Positions 44,419 through 53,402 of a stretch of 64,000 nt of DNA are shown here, in pieces. Within the stretch, counting starts at the first letter, position 1. Each line of letters opens with the position of its first letter. The DNA comes from an uncultured Kiloniellaceae bacterium (lineage in GTDB: Bacteria > Pseudomonadota > Alphaproteobacteria > Kiloniellales > Kiloniellaceae). The notes beneath the pieces were generated by a model, which was not told the DNA's origin, ran no database searches, and saw nothing but the letters and a program-made list of their open reading frames with translations. A program made the translations under genes and the position numbers. The stretch lies in the NCBI GenBank assembly GCA_947500035.1, contig CANMQP010000019.1, forward strand, positions 62,001 through 126,000. Direction: 5' to 3'.

Positions 44419-45435
44419 TCAGCCTCGCCCCAAAAGCCGCTCGATCTCATGCATCTGCCCGTCCTCCAGCGGGCCGAAGTCAACCGCGCCCAGATTTTCC
44501 ATGACCTGGGCTGCCGTGCGGACGCCCGGGATTGGAATGCTCCACTCGCTTCGCGCCCAGATCCAGGCGAGTGCGCCCTGCGCGACCGTGCGGCCTTTGC
44601 TGGCCAGAATCTCACGGATGGCATCCAGGCGCGCCTGCCATTCCGCCTTTGCGCCGCCGCCCGTTTTGAAGTAAGGGAGCCAGTCCGGCGGCGTTGCCCG
44701 GATGTCCGTTTCGGAAAGCCGGCTGCCGCTTGAGAACTTACCGCTCAAAAACCCCATGGCCAGGGGCACCCGGGTCAAGCCGGCGCAATCATAGACCGAG
44801 CAGGCTTCAAGCATGCCTGACGCATCGGAAAAGACGTTCAGATCGAATTGAACCGCGGAAACATTCGCACGCCTGCAAAAGACGGCGGCCCGAGCCGGAT
44901 CGTCGGTGCTCCAGGCATAGGAGCGGATCAAGCCTTCGCCACACAGCCCATCGAGTGTGTCCGCGACAGCTTCGGCCTGATCTACAGGCAGGTCTCCCAG
45001 ATGCAGCTGATAAAGATCCATCCAGCCGGTTTGCAGGCGCTTCAGCGAAGCCTCGCAGGCCCGGCGAATATAAGCCGGCGAGACATCCACGCCGGTCAGA
45101 GTCTTCGTGGCTTCATCGTAGGTGTTGCCGAACTTGGTTGCGATGAAGACCTGATTACGTTTGCCCTTCATCGCCTCGCCCAGGATATGCTCGCCGTGAC
45201 CGGTCCCGTAAGCGTCCGCCGTGTCGAAGAGTTTTGCGCCCAGATCGACCGCGCAGTGAAGCGCCCGAATGGAGTCTTTGTCATCGACCGCGCCGTAACC
45301 AAGCGGCGCGCCTGTGGGATAGCGGCAGCCTTCACCGCTAAAAAAGGGACCGCCGATCGCCCAGGTTCCGATCCCAATCGGGCCAAGTTCGGGGCCTCGT
45401 TTCCCCAAACAGCGACTCGACCAGCGCTCTTTCAT
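44419..45435 (-). CDS. Aldo/keto reductase family oxidoreductase
   Basis: 338 residues from ATG 45435, which has GGAG six bases upstream. The TIM-barrel reductase shows GIGTWAIGG at the start, the catalytic Asp-Tyr in FDTADAYGTGHGE, the lysine in FIATKFG, and WMDLYQLHLGDLP with the active-site histidine. It reduces aldehydes or ketones with NADPH. A LysR gene is divergent and probably regulates it; a small dyad lies between. Confidence 0.9.
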   Translation of the reverse strand: MKERWSSRCLGKRGPELGPIGIGTWAIGGPFFSGEGCRYPTGAPLGYGAVDDKDSIRALHCAVDLGAKLFDTADAYGTGHGEHILGEAMKGKRNQVFIATKFGNTYDEATKTLTGVDVSPAYIRRACEASLKRLQTGWMDLYQLHLGDLPVDQAEAVADTLDGLCGEGLIRSYAWSTDDPARAAVFCRRANVSAVQFDLNVFSDASGMLEACSVYDCAGLTRVPLAMGFLSGKFSSGSRLSETDIRATPPDWLPYFKTGGGAKAEWQARLDAIREILASKGRTVAQGALAWIWARSEWSIPIPGVRTAAQVMENLGAVDFGPLEDGQMHEIERLLGRG

Positions 45436-45461
45436 AGCTATCTCCATATCAGTTTTCTTAA

Positions 45462-45475
45462 TTCCATTTTTGGAA
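45462..45475. promoter_or_regulatory. Dyad TTCCA-N4-TGGAA between AKR and LysR genes
   Basis: A perfect 5-base inverted repeat 27 bases from the AKR start and 76 bases from the LysR start. It is a candidate LysR binding site, though the spacing is one base longer than the classic T-N11-A. Confidence 0.35.
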
Positions 45476-45551
45476 CACATACAGATCTAATTGCCTTACA
45501 GTGAGGAAATTTATGTCTATTCAGAAGAACCGATAACGGAATAGATGTTTC

Positions 45552-46451
45552 ATGAATGAAAGATGGAACTGGGATGATCTACGGCTGTTTCTGGCTGTCG
45601 CCCGGGCAGATGGTCTTGCCGGCGCGGTGTCGCCCACCGGGGCCAGTGCACCGACCTTGAGCCGGCGCATGACGGCGCTGGAGCAGTCACTGGGTGTAAC
45701 ACTCTTTATCCGGCGGCGTGACGGTTATGCCCTGACCGCCGCAGGCAAAGATCTCTTCGGTCACGCCGAAACCCTGGAACAGGGCGCGTTAGGGGTTGAA
45801 CGTTGGCGGACCGCCAGCAACCCGAAGCCGGTCATTAAGATCGCGGCCGGAGCCTGGACGAGCGGCTTCCTCGCCCGCCACCTGCCCAAACTCCTAGAGT
45901 CGGAAGACGACCTGAACCTGGAAGTTTTGACCGGTTCCGCGTCGGCGGACCTACTGCGCCGGGAAGCAAATATCGGTCTGCGGAACCGCCGTCCAAACGC
46001 GATCGGGCTTGCCGGGCGGAAACTCGCAAGGGTGGCGTTCGCTGTTTACGGAGAGATCAAGCTTGTTCAGGAGCAAGCCCGCCTCGGCGATGACCGGCGC
46101 TTCACCGACTGCCGCTGGATTGCCTTTTCACCGCCTGGCCCCAAGGTGCCTTCAGCCAGCTGGCTGGACCGGCGCGCGCCTCAGGGCCGCAAGACTGTTT
46201 GCTCGAACGCCCACGCCGTTTTGGAGGCAGTGGGCGCAGGCGCCGGGCTCACCGTTCTACCGTGTTTCGTCGGCGATACCACAACCGGACTCGCGCGTGC
46301 TTCGGAGCTGATCGACGAGCTCTCCCACGAACAGTGGCTGGTCACTCATGACGACGACCGGCATGACCGGCAGATCAAAAAAATGGCGAAGCGTGTCGCT
46401 GACCTGATCCGCTCACAGGCGCAGCTTTTTGCCGGGAATGCGGGACTTTAG
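45552..46451 (+). CDS. LysR family transcriptional regulator
   Basis: 299 residues. The helix-turn-helix region is WDDLRLFLAVARADGLAGAV and SAPTLSRRMTALEQSLGVTL, typical of the LysR subgroup with ARTLSRRM-type recognition helices. The effector domain is shorter and Arg-rich. It lies divergent to the aldo/keto reductase and probably controls it. Confidence 0.9.
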   Translation: MNERWNWDDLRLFLAVARADGLAGAVSPTGASAPTLSRRMTALEQSLGVTLFIRRRDGYALTAAGKDLFGHAETLEQGALGVERWRTASNPKPVIKIAAGAWTSGFLARHLPKLLESEDDLNLEVLTGSASADLLRREANIGLRNRRPNAIGLAGRKLARVAFAVYGEIKLVQEQARLGDDRRFTDCRWIAFSPPGPKVPSASWLDRRAPQGRKTVCSNAHAVLEAVGAGAGLTVLPCFVGDTTTGLARASELIDELSHEQWLVTHDDDRHDRQIKKMAKRVADLIRSQAQLFAGNAGL

Positions 46452-46492
46452 GCGAACTTCAGAAATTGAATCACATTAGATTCAACGGGGTA
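46452..46492. repeat. Intergenic element with TTGAATC-N6-GATTCAA palindrome
   Basis: The 41 bases between convergent LysR and LysE stops start with GGCGAACTTCAGAAA, the same sequence as 35088-35102, and carry perfect 7-base arms at 46466-46472 and 46479-46485. A related dyad is at 35043-35060. Both sites sit against a stop codon, so the element may act as a terminator or mRNA 3' end. Confidence 0.65.
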
Positions 46493-47125
46493 CTAGGGCG
46501 TCACCGGATTCCGGCTGTCAGACAGGATACGCCCGCCGATGGCGACGAAGCAGACGCCCGCCGCGCGCTCGACCCAGTGCTGGGCGTCGCGGAAGCGCCG
46601 GATCACCGGAGAGGATGACATGAAGAGGCTGACGATCGCGTACCAGATGAGGGAGGCCGCGACGACCAGGGCAATCATCAGGGCCATAAGCCAGAGCGGC
46701 GTCGTCTCGGTGACCGCGGTCGCGAAAACGCTGGTGAAGAGCACAACGGCTTTCGGGTTCGTGAGGGTCACGAGAAAACCGAACAGCAGCGGATTGCCGC
46801 GGGGCTTCCCGGCGTCAGCAGTCACATCAACCGGCTGCGGTTTGGCGAAAAACAGTCGAACCCCGAGGTAAATCAGGTAGCAGCCGCCCAGAACCCGCAC
46901 CGTCCAAGCCAACCACTGATATTCAACCAGAATTGCCGAAAGCCCCAGCAGACTGAGGGTCGCATAAAGTCCGAGGCCGATCGACACACCGAGCGTGGTC
47001 AGAAGCCCCGCCGCGGTTCCTTTGGTCATGGAGGATCTGACCACAGCGACGAAGTCGGGCCCGGGCAGCATAAGCGCGGGAATGAAAATCGCGAAAACCG
47101 AGACCAAAACAAGAATTTCACCCAT
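46493..47125 (-). CDS. LysE/RhtB family amino acid exporter
   Basis: 210 residues with six membrane helices. The family motif is GPDFVAVVRSSMTKG in the first loop, then YLIYLGVRLFF and TNPKAVVLFTSVFAT. Such proteins export amino acids or homoserine lactone-like compounds by proton antiport. The substrate is not predictable. One of three LysE proteins in this part of the window. Confidence 0.9.
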   Translation of the reverse strand: MGEILVLVSVFAIFIPALMLPGPDFVAVVRSSMTKGTAAGLLTTLGVSIGLGLYATLSLLGLSAILVEYQWLAWTVRVLGGCYLIYLGVRLFFAKPQPVDVTADAGKPRGNPLLFGFLVTLTNPKAVVLFTSVFATAVTETTPLWLMALMIALVVAASLIWYAIVSLFMSSSPVIRRFRDAQHWVERAAGVCFVAIGGRILSDSRNPVTP

Positions 47126-47230
47126 ACCTCGCCCTCAAGCTGTGACTTATTTTCAGCGGTCATCAGATCATAGCCGGGATGGAATTACAATTGAGCGAAA
47201 GCCGCTTCGGACTCAAGTCAGGCGCTTTAT

Positions 47231-47692
47231 TCAGGCACTCTTCTGCATCTCGAACGCGCCGTTCAGATCCTGCAGGGTGAGTGTCCCAACCACCTCAAGC
47301 TTGTCGTCGAGAATTTCAAACAAGAGATCGTCATCGGCACGTATGCTGTAGAGCACGATCGCCCCCTCCGCGCCGCCGCCTTCGGTGTGCGGATCCGGAT
47401 CGGCGGGGGTCGCGGTGTAACGGCCGACCGGACGTACATCCTTGAGGGTCCCGTCCGGTTCGTAGAGTCGGTGCTCCCCCTGAAGCACCAGGGTGTTGGT
47501 CTGCTGGATGTGGCGGTGCATGAAGATTTTTTGGCTGGGCTCATACTTCAGGACCGCATCGACGATCCGGCGGTCATTGTCGACATCGAGCACGGCAAAA
47601 ACAAAGTGTTTAAAATCGCCCAACGGGAACCACTTGATGTTGCTGTCATCAAATCCCATCGGCGCATAATCGGCGGCAGCTACAGTAGACAT
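47231..47692 (-). CDS. Cupin-domain protein (ChrR/acetylacetone dioxygenase-like)
   Basis: 153 residues from ATG 47692, which has AGGAGA upstream. A single beta-barrel cupin: IFMHRHIQQTNTLVLQGEHR carries two histidine ligands of motif 1, and motif 2 is weaker (AIVLYSIRADDDLLFEILDD). Members bind Fe or Zn, some cleaving diketones, others sensing. Function not determined. Confidence 0.78.
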   Translation of the reverse strand: MSTVAAADYAPMGFDDSNIKWFPLGDFKHFVFAVLDVDNDRRIVDAVLKYEPSQKIFMHRHIQQTNTLVLQGEHRLYEPDGTLKDVRPVGRYTATPADPDPHTEGGGAEGAIVLYSIRADDDLLFEILDDKLEVVGTLTLQDLNGAFEMQKSA

Positions 47693-47900
47693 GAGTGTTC
47701 TCCTGAGATGATCGGTTTGACGCCTGACTTTAATTTTCGAACCTGATAGCTGTGCTGCGGACGAGACACGGCGCAGAGGGCATCGCCCGAGACCAGGGCG
47801 CAATTAAACCGCGCATCACGACCCAGGGTAAATTGGCCAATGGTAGGAGGTTTTTCGAAGCGTCAGAAAGGAGTCTCGAGAGAGGCCGCAAAGCTCGACC

Positions 47901-48317
47901 TCAGAAAAGCCAACCTGCTAAGGCCACGCCAAGGTTTATCAAAGCAGAGGTAATTAGCACGAAAAAGGTCACGGCCATGCCCAGAACCCGAAATCGAAAA
48001 TTTTCGATCTCCTGCGCGACCCCAAAAGCGTGCAATGCCCGCGCAGCGACAAAAAAAGCCGCCAGAAGATGAATGATGACAGCCGGCACTCCCTGCAACT
48101 CGGCGAAGGCGATCATCAAAAAGGTGAGAGGCGCATACTCGATAAAGTTCGCCTGCACGCGCATGGCGCGGCGAAGCGCCGGGTTTTCACCATCTCCGAT
48201 CGCCACCTTTTGTAGCCGGCGCTGACGGATCACGCGGATGGACAGCACGACCAGAAGAAGCGCCGCCAGAGCGGCATAGAAGGGCGTAACCGCAATCGGC
48301 ATTTCCAGGTCGTTCAT
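47901..48317 (-). CDS. MAPEG family membrane protein
   Basis: 138 residues from ATG 48317. Four helices, with the MAPEG signature RAMRVQANFIEYAPLTFLMI between the first and second, followed by ALHAFGVAQEIENFRFRVLG. Bacterial MAPEG proteins may be glutathione-dependent membrane enzymes; activity is unproven. It lies with the LysE genes but not clearly in an operon. The region right of the cupin gene (47693-47900) shows no gene. Confidence 0.88.
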   Translation of the reverse strand: MNDLEMPIAVTPFYAALAALLLVVLSIRVIRQRRLQKVAIGDGENPALRRAMRVQANFIEYAPLTFLMIAFAELQGVPAVIIHLLAAFFVAARALHAFGVAQEIENFRFRVLGMAVTFFVLITSALINLGVALAGWLF

Positions 48318-48408
48318 ATCGGCAAATCGCTTTCGGAAGTGACGGATCAAAACTCTATACGCACACCCGACGATCCGCGATCACAATCCTGACGACACAA
48401 AATGCGCC

Positions 48409-49017
48409 CTACTGCTGCAGCATCAGCCGCGTGCCGTAGCCCGCAAAGATCACGCCGGTCGCCCGCATGATGACGGAGCGCACGCGCGCATAGGCCCGTT
48501 GAAACGGCGCGGTCGAACCAATAACAGCAACAACGGAATACCAAACCAGCGATATCAAACAGACCAAAGCAACCGCCAGCAGGGAAACGGCGATGGAAGT
48601 CCCGCTGGGCAGGGCGACAGCAAAGAGCGAGGCCGCAAAAGCGGCGGTTTTGGGATTGGCGAGATTGGTCGAGAGCCCGAAGAGGAAAGCCCGGCCGACA
48701 CTCGGTACGCTGGGCTGCGCGCCCGCCCTTGAACTCCCGGCATTGCGCCAAAGCCCGATACCGATCCAAATCAGATAAGCGCCGCCCGCAAGCTTGATGA
48801 CCGTCGCCGCAGAGGGAAAGACCGCGAAAAGCGCCTGTAGACCGAAAAAGCCGGCCAGAGCCCAGCCGGCTGTTCCAAGCACGACGCCCAGGACGGCGGC
48901 CAACGAGGCAGCCCGCCCCTTTTCCACGGCGGTATGGACGACAGCAAAGAAATTCGGACCCGGCGTTGCTGCCGCGATGAACCAAAGCAATCCCAGTGAA
49001 ACGAAACCTTCGATCAT
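48409..49017 (-). CDS. LysE/RhtB family amino acid exporter
   Basis: 202 residues, six helices. Family motif TPGPNFFAVVHTAVEKGRAA, then GGAYLIWIGIGLWR and NLANPKTAAFAASLF. The start is backed by a strong AGGAGG site. It resembles the RhtB branch, which exports homoserine and threonine-like solutes. Divergent to the glutamine amidotransferase-like gene. Confidence 0.9.
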   Translation of the reverse strand: MIEGFVSLGLLWFIAAATPGPNFFAVVHTAVEKGRAASLAAVLGVVLGTAGWALAGFFGLQALFAVFPSAATVIKLAGGAYLIWIGIGLWRNAGSSRAGAQPSVPSVGRAFLFGLSTNLANPKTAAFAASLFAVALPSGTSIAVSLLAVALVCLISLVWYSVVAVIGSTAPFQRAYARVRSVIMRATGVIFAGYGTRLMLQQ

Positions 49018-49226
49018 ACCACCACCTCCTTTTTTTGGCTGTTAAACCGCCCCCGAAAGCCCGTCAGAGGGCACAGTGTGGCATCATAGCCTCAAGCAGG
49101 TGAATTGGAGACACGCCAGATTGGTATGGCAGCTTTGATGCAACTGGACATCGATATCCTGCCCGCTTTACCCCAAATATCCACCCTCTATGACTGCCAC
49201 TAATGCCAGCATCCAAGGAAAGCTCC

Positions 49227-49940
49227 ATGCGCCTGCTCGTTCTTCAACACCTGGACTGCGAACATCCTGGCCAGCTGCGCTACTACCTGAAGCAGGACGA
49301 TATCGAGTGGACTGCGGTCGAATTGGACGAGGGTGAGCCGATCCCCCCGTTGGAAGACTACGATGTGCTATGGGTGATGGGCGGCCCCATGGATGTCTGG
49401 GATGTCGACGAAAACCCCTGGCTGGTGGAAGAGAAACGGGCCATCTGGCGCTGGGTGCGCGATCTGAAGAAGCCTTATCTCGGGCTGTGCCTCGGCCACC
49501 AGCTCCTAGCCGACGCGCTGGGCGGCACTTGCGGCCCCCAGCCCATACCGGAGATCGGAGTACTGGACGTGGAGCTGACGGCGGAGGGAAAAGTCGACCC
49601 GCTCTTCAAAGGCATGCCGGCACAGCAGAAAGCGCTGCAGTGGCATTCGGTGCGGGTCGCACAGCCGCCTGAAGGCGCCGTGATCCTGGCCAGCTCGAAC
49701 AGCTGCCGGATCCAAGCCATGCGAATCGGAAAGAATGCCTGGTCCCTGCAGTATCATGTGGAAGTCGAGCCCGACACGGTCGCCAACTGGGGTGAAATCG
49801 AAGCTTATCGCACGTCGCTGGAAAGAACTCTCGGCCGGAGTGCTCTGGAGACCTTGAAATCCGACGCCGACGCCAACATGACCGGTTTCGTGAGCAACGC
49901 GGAAAAACTCTACCGCAACTTTATGACCGCTATTTCCTAA
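49227..49940 (+). CDS. Class I glutamine amidotransferase-like protein
   Basis: 237 residues from ATG 49227, preceded by AAGGAAAG. The triad is visible: nucleophile in LGLCLGHQLLADALGG, histidine and glutamate in LQYHVEVEPDT. The family motif VMGGPMDVWDVDENPWL is typical of stand-alone GMP-synthase-like amidotransferases, which often hydrolyse gamma-glutamyl or related amides. The acceptor is unknown. It converges with the LysR gene at 49949 with eight bases between. Confidence 0.9.
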   Translation: MRLLVLQHLDCEHPGQLRYYLKQDDIEWTAVELDEGEPIPPLEDYDVLWVMGGPMDVWDVDENPWLVEEKRAIWRWVRDLKKPYLGLCLGHQLLADALGGTCGPQPIPEIGVLDVELTAEGKVDPLFKGMPAQQKALQWHSVRVAQPPEGAVILASSNSCRIQAMRIGKNAWSLQYHVEVEPDTVANWGEIEAYRTSLERTLGRSALETLKSDADANMTGFVSNAEKLYRNFMTAIS

Positions 49941-49948
49941 AACACGCG

Positions 49949-50854
49949 CTAACGTTTTGCAGCTACGACCTTTGGCAGAGCCTTGAGCGCGCCCACCATC
50001 TCGCGCAAACCGAGGTGCAGCGGCTTATCGAGGCGGACCACTACGGCCAGTTTCCGCGCGAGCCTGGGCGACAGTGAGCGGATCTGAAGCGGCGCCGCGG
50101 CGCCTCTGTGCTCAACCGCCATGCGCGGCAGCACCGCAATTCCGAGACCGGCAGCAACCAGTTCCTTGATGGCTTCGACACTGCCCAGCGCCATCACCGG
50201 CTTCAGATCGACACCACTTCGTACAAACCATTGATCTACGATCCGCCGGGTATTCCCGCCGGGTTCGTAGAGCAGCACCGGATGCTTAGACAGGGCGGCG
50301 GCAGTGATCTTCTTCGGCAAACCGGTCATATCGGCTGGGGCAATCACGACAAACTCATCCTCCATAACGGGCGTCACTTCGAGCATGCGCCCGGACGCCG
50401 GAAGCGTCACAAAGCCAATGTCGATCCGGTTCTCCTCCACGGCCTTGACGACGTCGGCGGTGTTCCCGGTGCTGACCGTGATTTCCAGTGAGGGAAAACG
50501 CTGCCGTAAACCGCCCAGGATCGGCGGCAACAGATGGATGCAGGCACTTGCACCGGTCCCAAGGCGCACTCGGCCAATGGCACCCGTCGAGTGCCGCGCC
50601 ATATCACTCAACGCTTCGGTGACCGTGGCTTCGATCCTGCGGGCATGCGCCAGGAGTTCGCTGCCTGCCGCTGTCGGCATAGCCTTGCGCCCGATCCGCT
50701 CGATCAGACGAACACCCAGGCGTTTTTCAAGCTGACGGACCTGCAGACTGATTGCAGGCTGCGAGAGATTCATGCGCTCGGCCACGGCTGAAAAGCTCCC
50801 CTGTTCGATCACTTCGACGAAGGCGTTGAGCTGATCGAGGTTCAAGCCACGCAT
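49949..50854 (-). CDS. LysR family transcriptional regulator
   Basis: 301 residues from ATG 50854. Helix-turn-helix: LDQLNAFVEVIEQGSFSAVA and RMNLSQPAISLQVRQLEKRL. The effector domain shows GTGASACIHLLPPILGGLRQ. The gene is divergent to the GNAT/MFS pair at 50951, its probable target. Confidence 0.92.
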   Translation of the reverse strand: MRGLNLDQLNAFVEVIEQGSFSAVAERMNLSQPAISLQVRQLEKRLGVRLIERIGRKAMPTAAGSELLAHARRIEATVTEALSDMARHSTGAIGRVRLGTGASACIHLLPPILGGLRQRFPSLEITVSTGNTADVVKAVEENRIDIGFVTLPASGRMLEVTPVMEDEFVVIAPADMTGLPKKITAAALSKHPVLLYEPGGNTRRIVDQWFVRSGVDLKPVMALGSVEAIKELVAAGLGIAVLPRMAVEHRGAAAPLQIRSLSPRLARKLAVVVRLDKPLHLGLREMVGALKALPKVVAAKR

Positions 50855-50950
50855 ATCAAAGTTTTCCTTATGCTTGGGATAAAATAGCAAAGCTTTTTCT
50901 ATAGCAAAAACATCGGCAGGGTAAGAGCCGAACAGCTTGGATGCCCTGCC

Positions 50951-51559
50951 ATGACATATACCCATCTCATTGCCCCCTTTGTCCCCGCCTCTGACGGATT
51001 ACAGATTCGCGAAACCCATGGAGGCGACATAACGGCCATTCAGAAAATCTACGCGCACCACGTTCTCAAAGGCCGGGCGAGCTTCGAGGAAGTCCCGCCC
51101 GATGCCGCAGAGCTTTCATCGCGCAGAGCTGCGATCCTGAAAGAGGGCTTGCCGTACCTCGTCGCAGAAATGGACGGTCAAATCCTTGGCTACAGCTACG
51201 CAACGCGTTACCGGCCACGCTCGGCCTACCGCTATACCCTTGAAGACAGCGTCTACGTCGCCGAGGGTTTCGCCGGCCGCGGCATTGGCAAAGCCTTGCT
51301 GATAGCCCTGCTCGCACGCTGCGAGGCCGGCCCCTGGCGCCAGATGCTCGCCACCATAGGTGACAGTGAAAACGCCGGATCGATCGGGCTGCACGCAAGC
51401 CTGGGCTTTCGCCTGATCGGTACGCTCCAGGCGGTCGGTTTCAAACATGGCCGCTGGCTCAATACGGTTTTGATGCAGCGGGAGTTGGGCTCAGGGAATA
51501 ACAGCCTGCCAGATGCCCGCAACCCCGAAGCCTCTCATCTTGGTCCTCATTCAGCGTGA
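50951..51559 (+). CDS. GNAT family N-acetyltransferase (phosphinothricin acetyltransferase-like)
   Basis: 202 residues. The acetyl-CoA loop is AGRGIGKALLIALLARCE; the family landmarks are IYAHHVLKGRASFEEVPP, RYRPRSAYRYTLEDSVYVAE and SIGLHASLGFRLIGTLQAVG. Related proteins acetylate phosphinothricin, methionine sulfoximine or sulfone. The 20 C-terminal residues beyond the fold are likely disordered. The stop overlaps the MFS start by four bases (GTGA). Confidence 0.92.
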   Translation: MTYTHLIAPFVPASDGLQIRETHGGDITAIQKIYAHHVLKGRASFEEVPPDAAELSSRRAAILKEGLPYLVAEMDGQILGYSYATRYRPRSAYRYTLEDSVYVAEGFAGRGIGKALLIALLARCEAGPWRQMLATIGDSENAGSIGLHASLGFRLIGTLQAVGFKHGRWLNTVLMQRELGSGNNSLPDARNPEASHLGPHSA

Positions 51560-52776
51560 TAACCCACCGGACAGTTTTTTGCCTGGGTCTATCGCAGCTC
51601 ATCTGCTGGGGTGTCTCCTATTACCTGATCGCGGTCTTCGGCCCATTGATCGCCACCGACCTGGGTTGGAGCGATGCAGTGATCTACGGGGGTTTCTCGG
51701 CAGCTATTGTCATCATGGGCATAACCTCGCCGTTCATCGGCCGCCTGATCGATCGTCACGGCGGCAGAAGACTCATGGCGGCAGGCTCCATCCTTACCGC
51801 CCTTGCCTGCATGGGGTTGGCGTTGGCCGAGTCTGTAGCGCTTTACTATGGCGCCTGGCTTTGCCTCGGCGTTGCTATGCGGCTTACCCTTTACGATGCG
51901 GCCTTCGCAAGCCTGGCGCGGGTCGGCGGGGTCACGGCCAGGCAAGCCATCGCCCAGATCACCCTGCTCGGCGGTTTGGCGTCAACCGTCTTCTGGCCGC
52001 TTGGCGCCTTTCTGGCCGAGCTGCTCGGTTGGCGTGGCGGCATCATGATTTATGCCGCTTTCGCACTGGCGACCCTGCCCCTGCATCTGGCCCTACCGGA
52101 AGCGCCCTACAGAGCTCAGCGCACTGGCATTAACACGCAGAGTGAAGCAGCGGCAACAGAGTCAACTTCGTCCCCCAAGCCCTGGCTTGTCGCAGCGCTT
52201 TACGGCGTGATGGTCGCTGCCACCAATATCTTGAGCTCTGGTCTTTCGGCCCACCTGATCGGCCTGCTGGCCGGTCTTGGCTTGACCGCATCCATGGCCG
52301 TCTGGGTCGCCTCACTGCGCGGCGCGGGGCAATCCTTCGCCCGGCTCTGCGAAGTCCTCTTTGGCCGGAACACAGAACCGCTGGCGCTCAACCTCGCCGC
52401 CACGTCGCTGATACCGCTGAGCCTGCTTGCCGGCTTCCTCGGCACGCCTCTTCTGGTTTCGGGGATTGCACTTTGTTTCCTTTATGGCGCCGGAAACGGC
52501 CTCACGACCATCACGCGCGGCACCCTGCCGCTGGTGCTCTTTAAGCCTGACAGCTACGGCGGCATTGTCGGCTGGTTACTGGTTCCGAGTTTTCTTCTGG
52601 CCGCCGCCGCGCCCCTGGTCTTCGCCCTGATTATGACGCGCTTCGGCGCTCAGGGCGCGCTTTATCTCTCCCTTGCCCTGGCGCTTGTCGCATTCGCAGC
52701 CGCGTTGGCCTTATACCACCTCTTTCGCGCCGACAGCGTTATTTCGATGCAATCGCCGCGGCGGCAGCCCCCATGA
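51556..52776 (+). CDS. Major facilitator superfamily transporter
   Basis: 406 residues from GTG 51556, coupled to the acetyltransferase. Twelve helices, with the MFS loop motif GRLIDRHGGRRLM after helix 2. It may export the acetylated or parent compound. Its 3' end overlaps the convergent LysE gene by 38 bases, which is unusually long. Confidence 0.9.
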   Translation: MITHRTVFCLGLSQLICWGVSYYLIAVFGPLIATDLGWSDAVIYGGFSAAIVIMGITSPFIGRLIDRHGGRRLMAAGSILTALACMGLALAESVALYYGAWLCLGVAMRLTLYDAAFASLARVGGVTARQAIAQITLLGGLASTVFWPLGAFLAELLGWRGGIMIYAAFALATLPLHLALPEAPYRAQRTGINTQSEAAATESTSSPKPWLVAALYGVMVAATNILSSGLSAHLIGLLAGLGLTASMAVWVASLRGAGQSFARLCEVLFGRNTEPLALNLAATSLIPLSLLAGFLGTPLLVSGIALCFLYGAGNGLTTITRGTLPLVLFKPDSYGGIVGWLLVPSFLLAAAAPLVFALIMTRFGAQGALYLSLALALVAFAAALALYHLFRADSVISMQSPRRQPP

Positions 52777-53353
52777 CGCCCGCACTCACCCGGTTGGCGA
52801 TCCGCATGGCGCGCGGGCTCTTCATCCAGCTGCGCGCACGCCCGGCGAGCACGATGTAGCCAAGATCAATCGCCGCGAGAACCACCAGCATCGTGACCGT
52901 GAGTTCAAGCCAGGCGACGAAGGTAATCCCCGCCAGATCGATGATGGTGGGCAGAAGCGCCAGATAGAAAACCATAATCTTGGGATTGCCCAGGGTGACC
53001 GCCAATCCGGCAAGGAACATGCGCGTTGCCGACTTCGGCTCGACGGTAGCGCTCTGCCCGTCGATGGCGACCGGTGCAAACCACATCTTCCAGGCCAGAT
53101 ACAGCAGGTAAGCCACGCCGAGGTATTTCAAAGCGACAAAGGCCCAATAGAGCGTTTCCGCAAGGGCTGCCAGACCGTAGACCGCCATGGTCAGCCAGAT
53201 CGCTTCACCGATCCACATGGCCGCTGCGAAAGGCAAAACGTCGCGCCAGCCACGTGTGAGAACCCTCGACACCAGAGCAGCGATGCTCGGGCCGGGCGAT
53301 CCGGCAGCAATCATCAGAGCACCGGCAAACACCACCAGGGCAGCTAGATCCAT
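52739..53353 (-). CDS. LysE/RhtB family amino acid exporter
   Basis: 204 residues, six helices. SPGPSIAALVSRVLTRGW holds the family motif, then YLLYLAWKMWF and TLGNPKIMVFYLALLP. Its end overlaps the MFS gene by 38 bases on the opposite strand. It is immediately before the threonine-dehydratase-like gene, in the same direction (49 bases apart), suggesting joint handling of an amino acid. Confidence 0.9.
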   Translation of the reverse strand: MDLAALVVFAGALMIAAGSPGPSIAALVSRVLTRGWRDVLPFAAAMWIGEAIWLTMAVYGLAALAETLYWAFVALKYLGVAYLLYLAWKMWFAPVAIDGQSATVEPKSATRMFLAGLAVTLGNPKIMVFYLALLPTIIDLAGITFVAWLELTVTMLVVLAAIDLGYIVLAGRARSWMKSPRAMRIANRVSAGVMGAAAAAIASK

Positions 53354-53402
53354 GGAGCAGTCTCCTTCAACCTCTGCGTCGCTTTGATCGACCTGATGCC
53401 TA

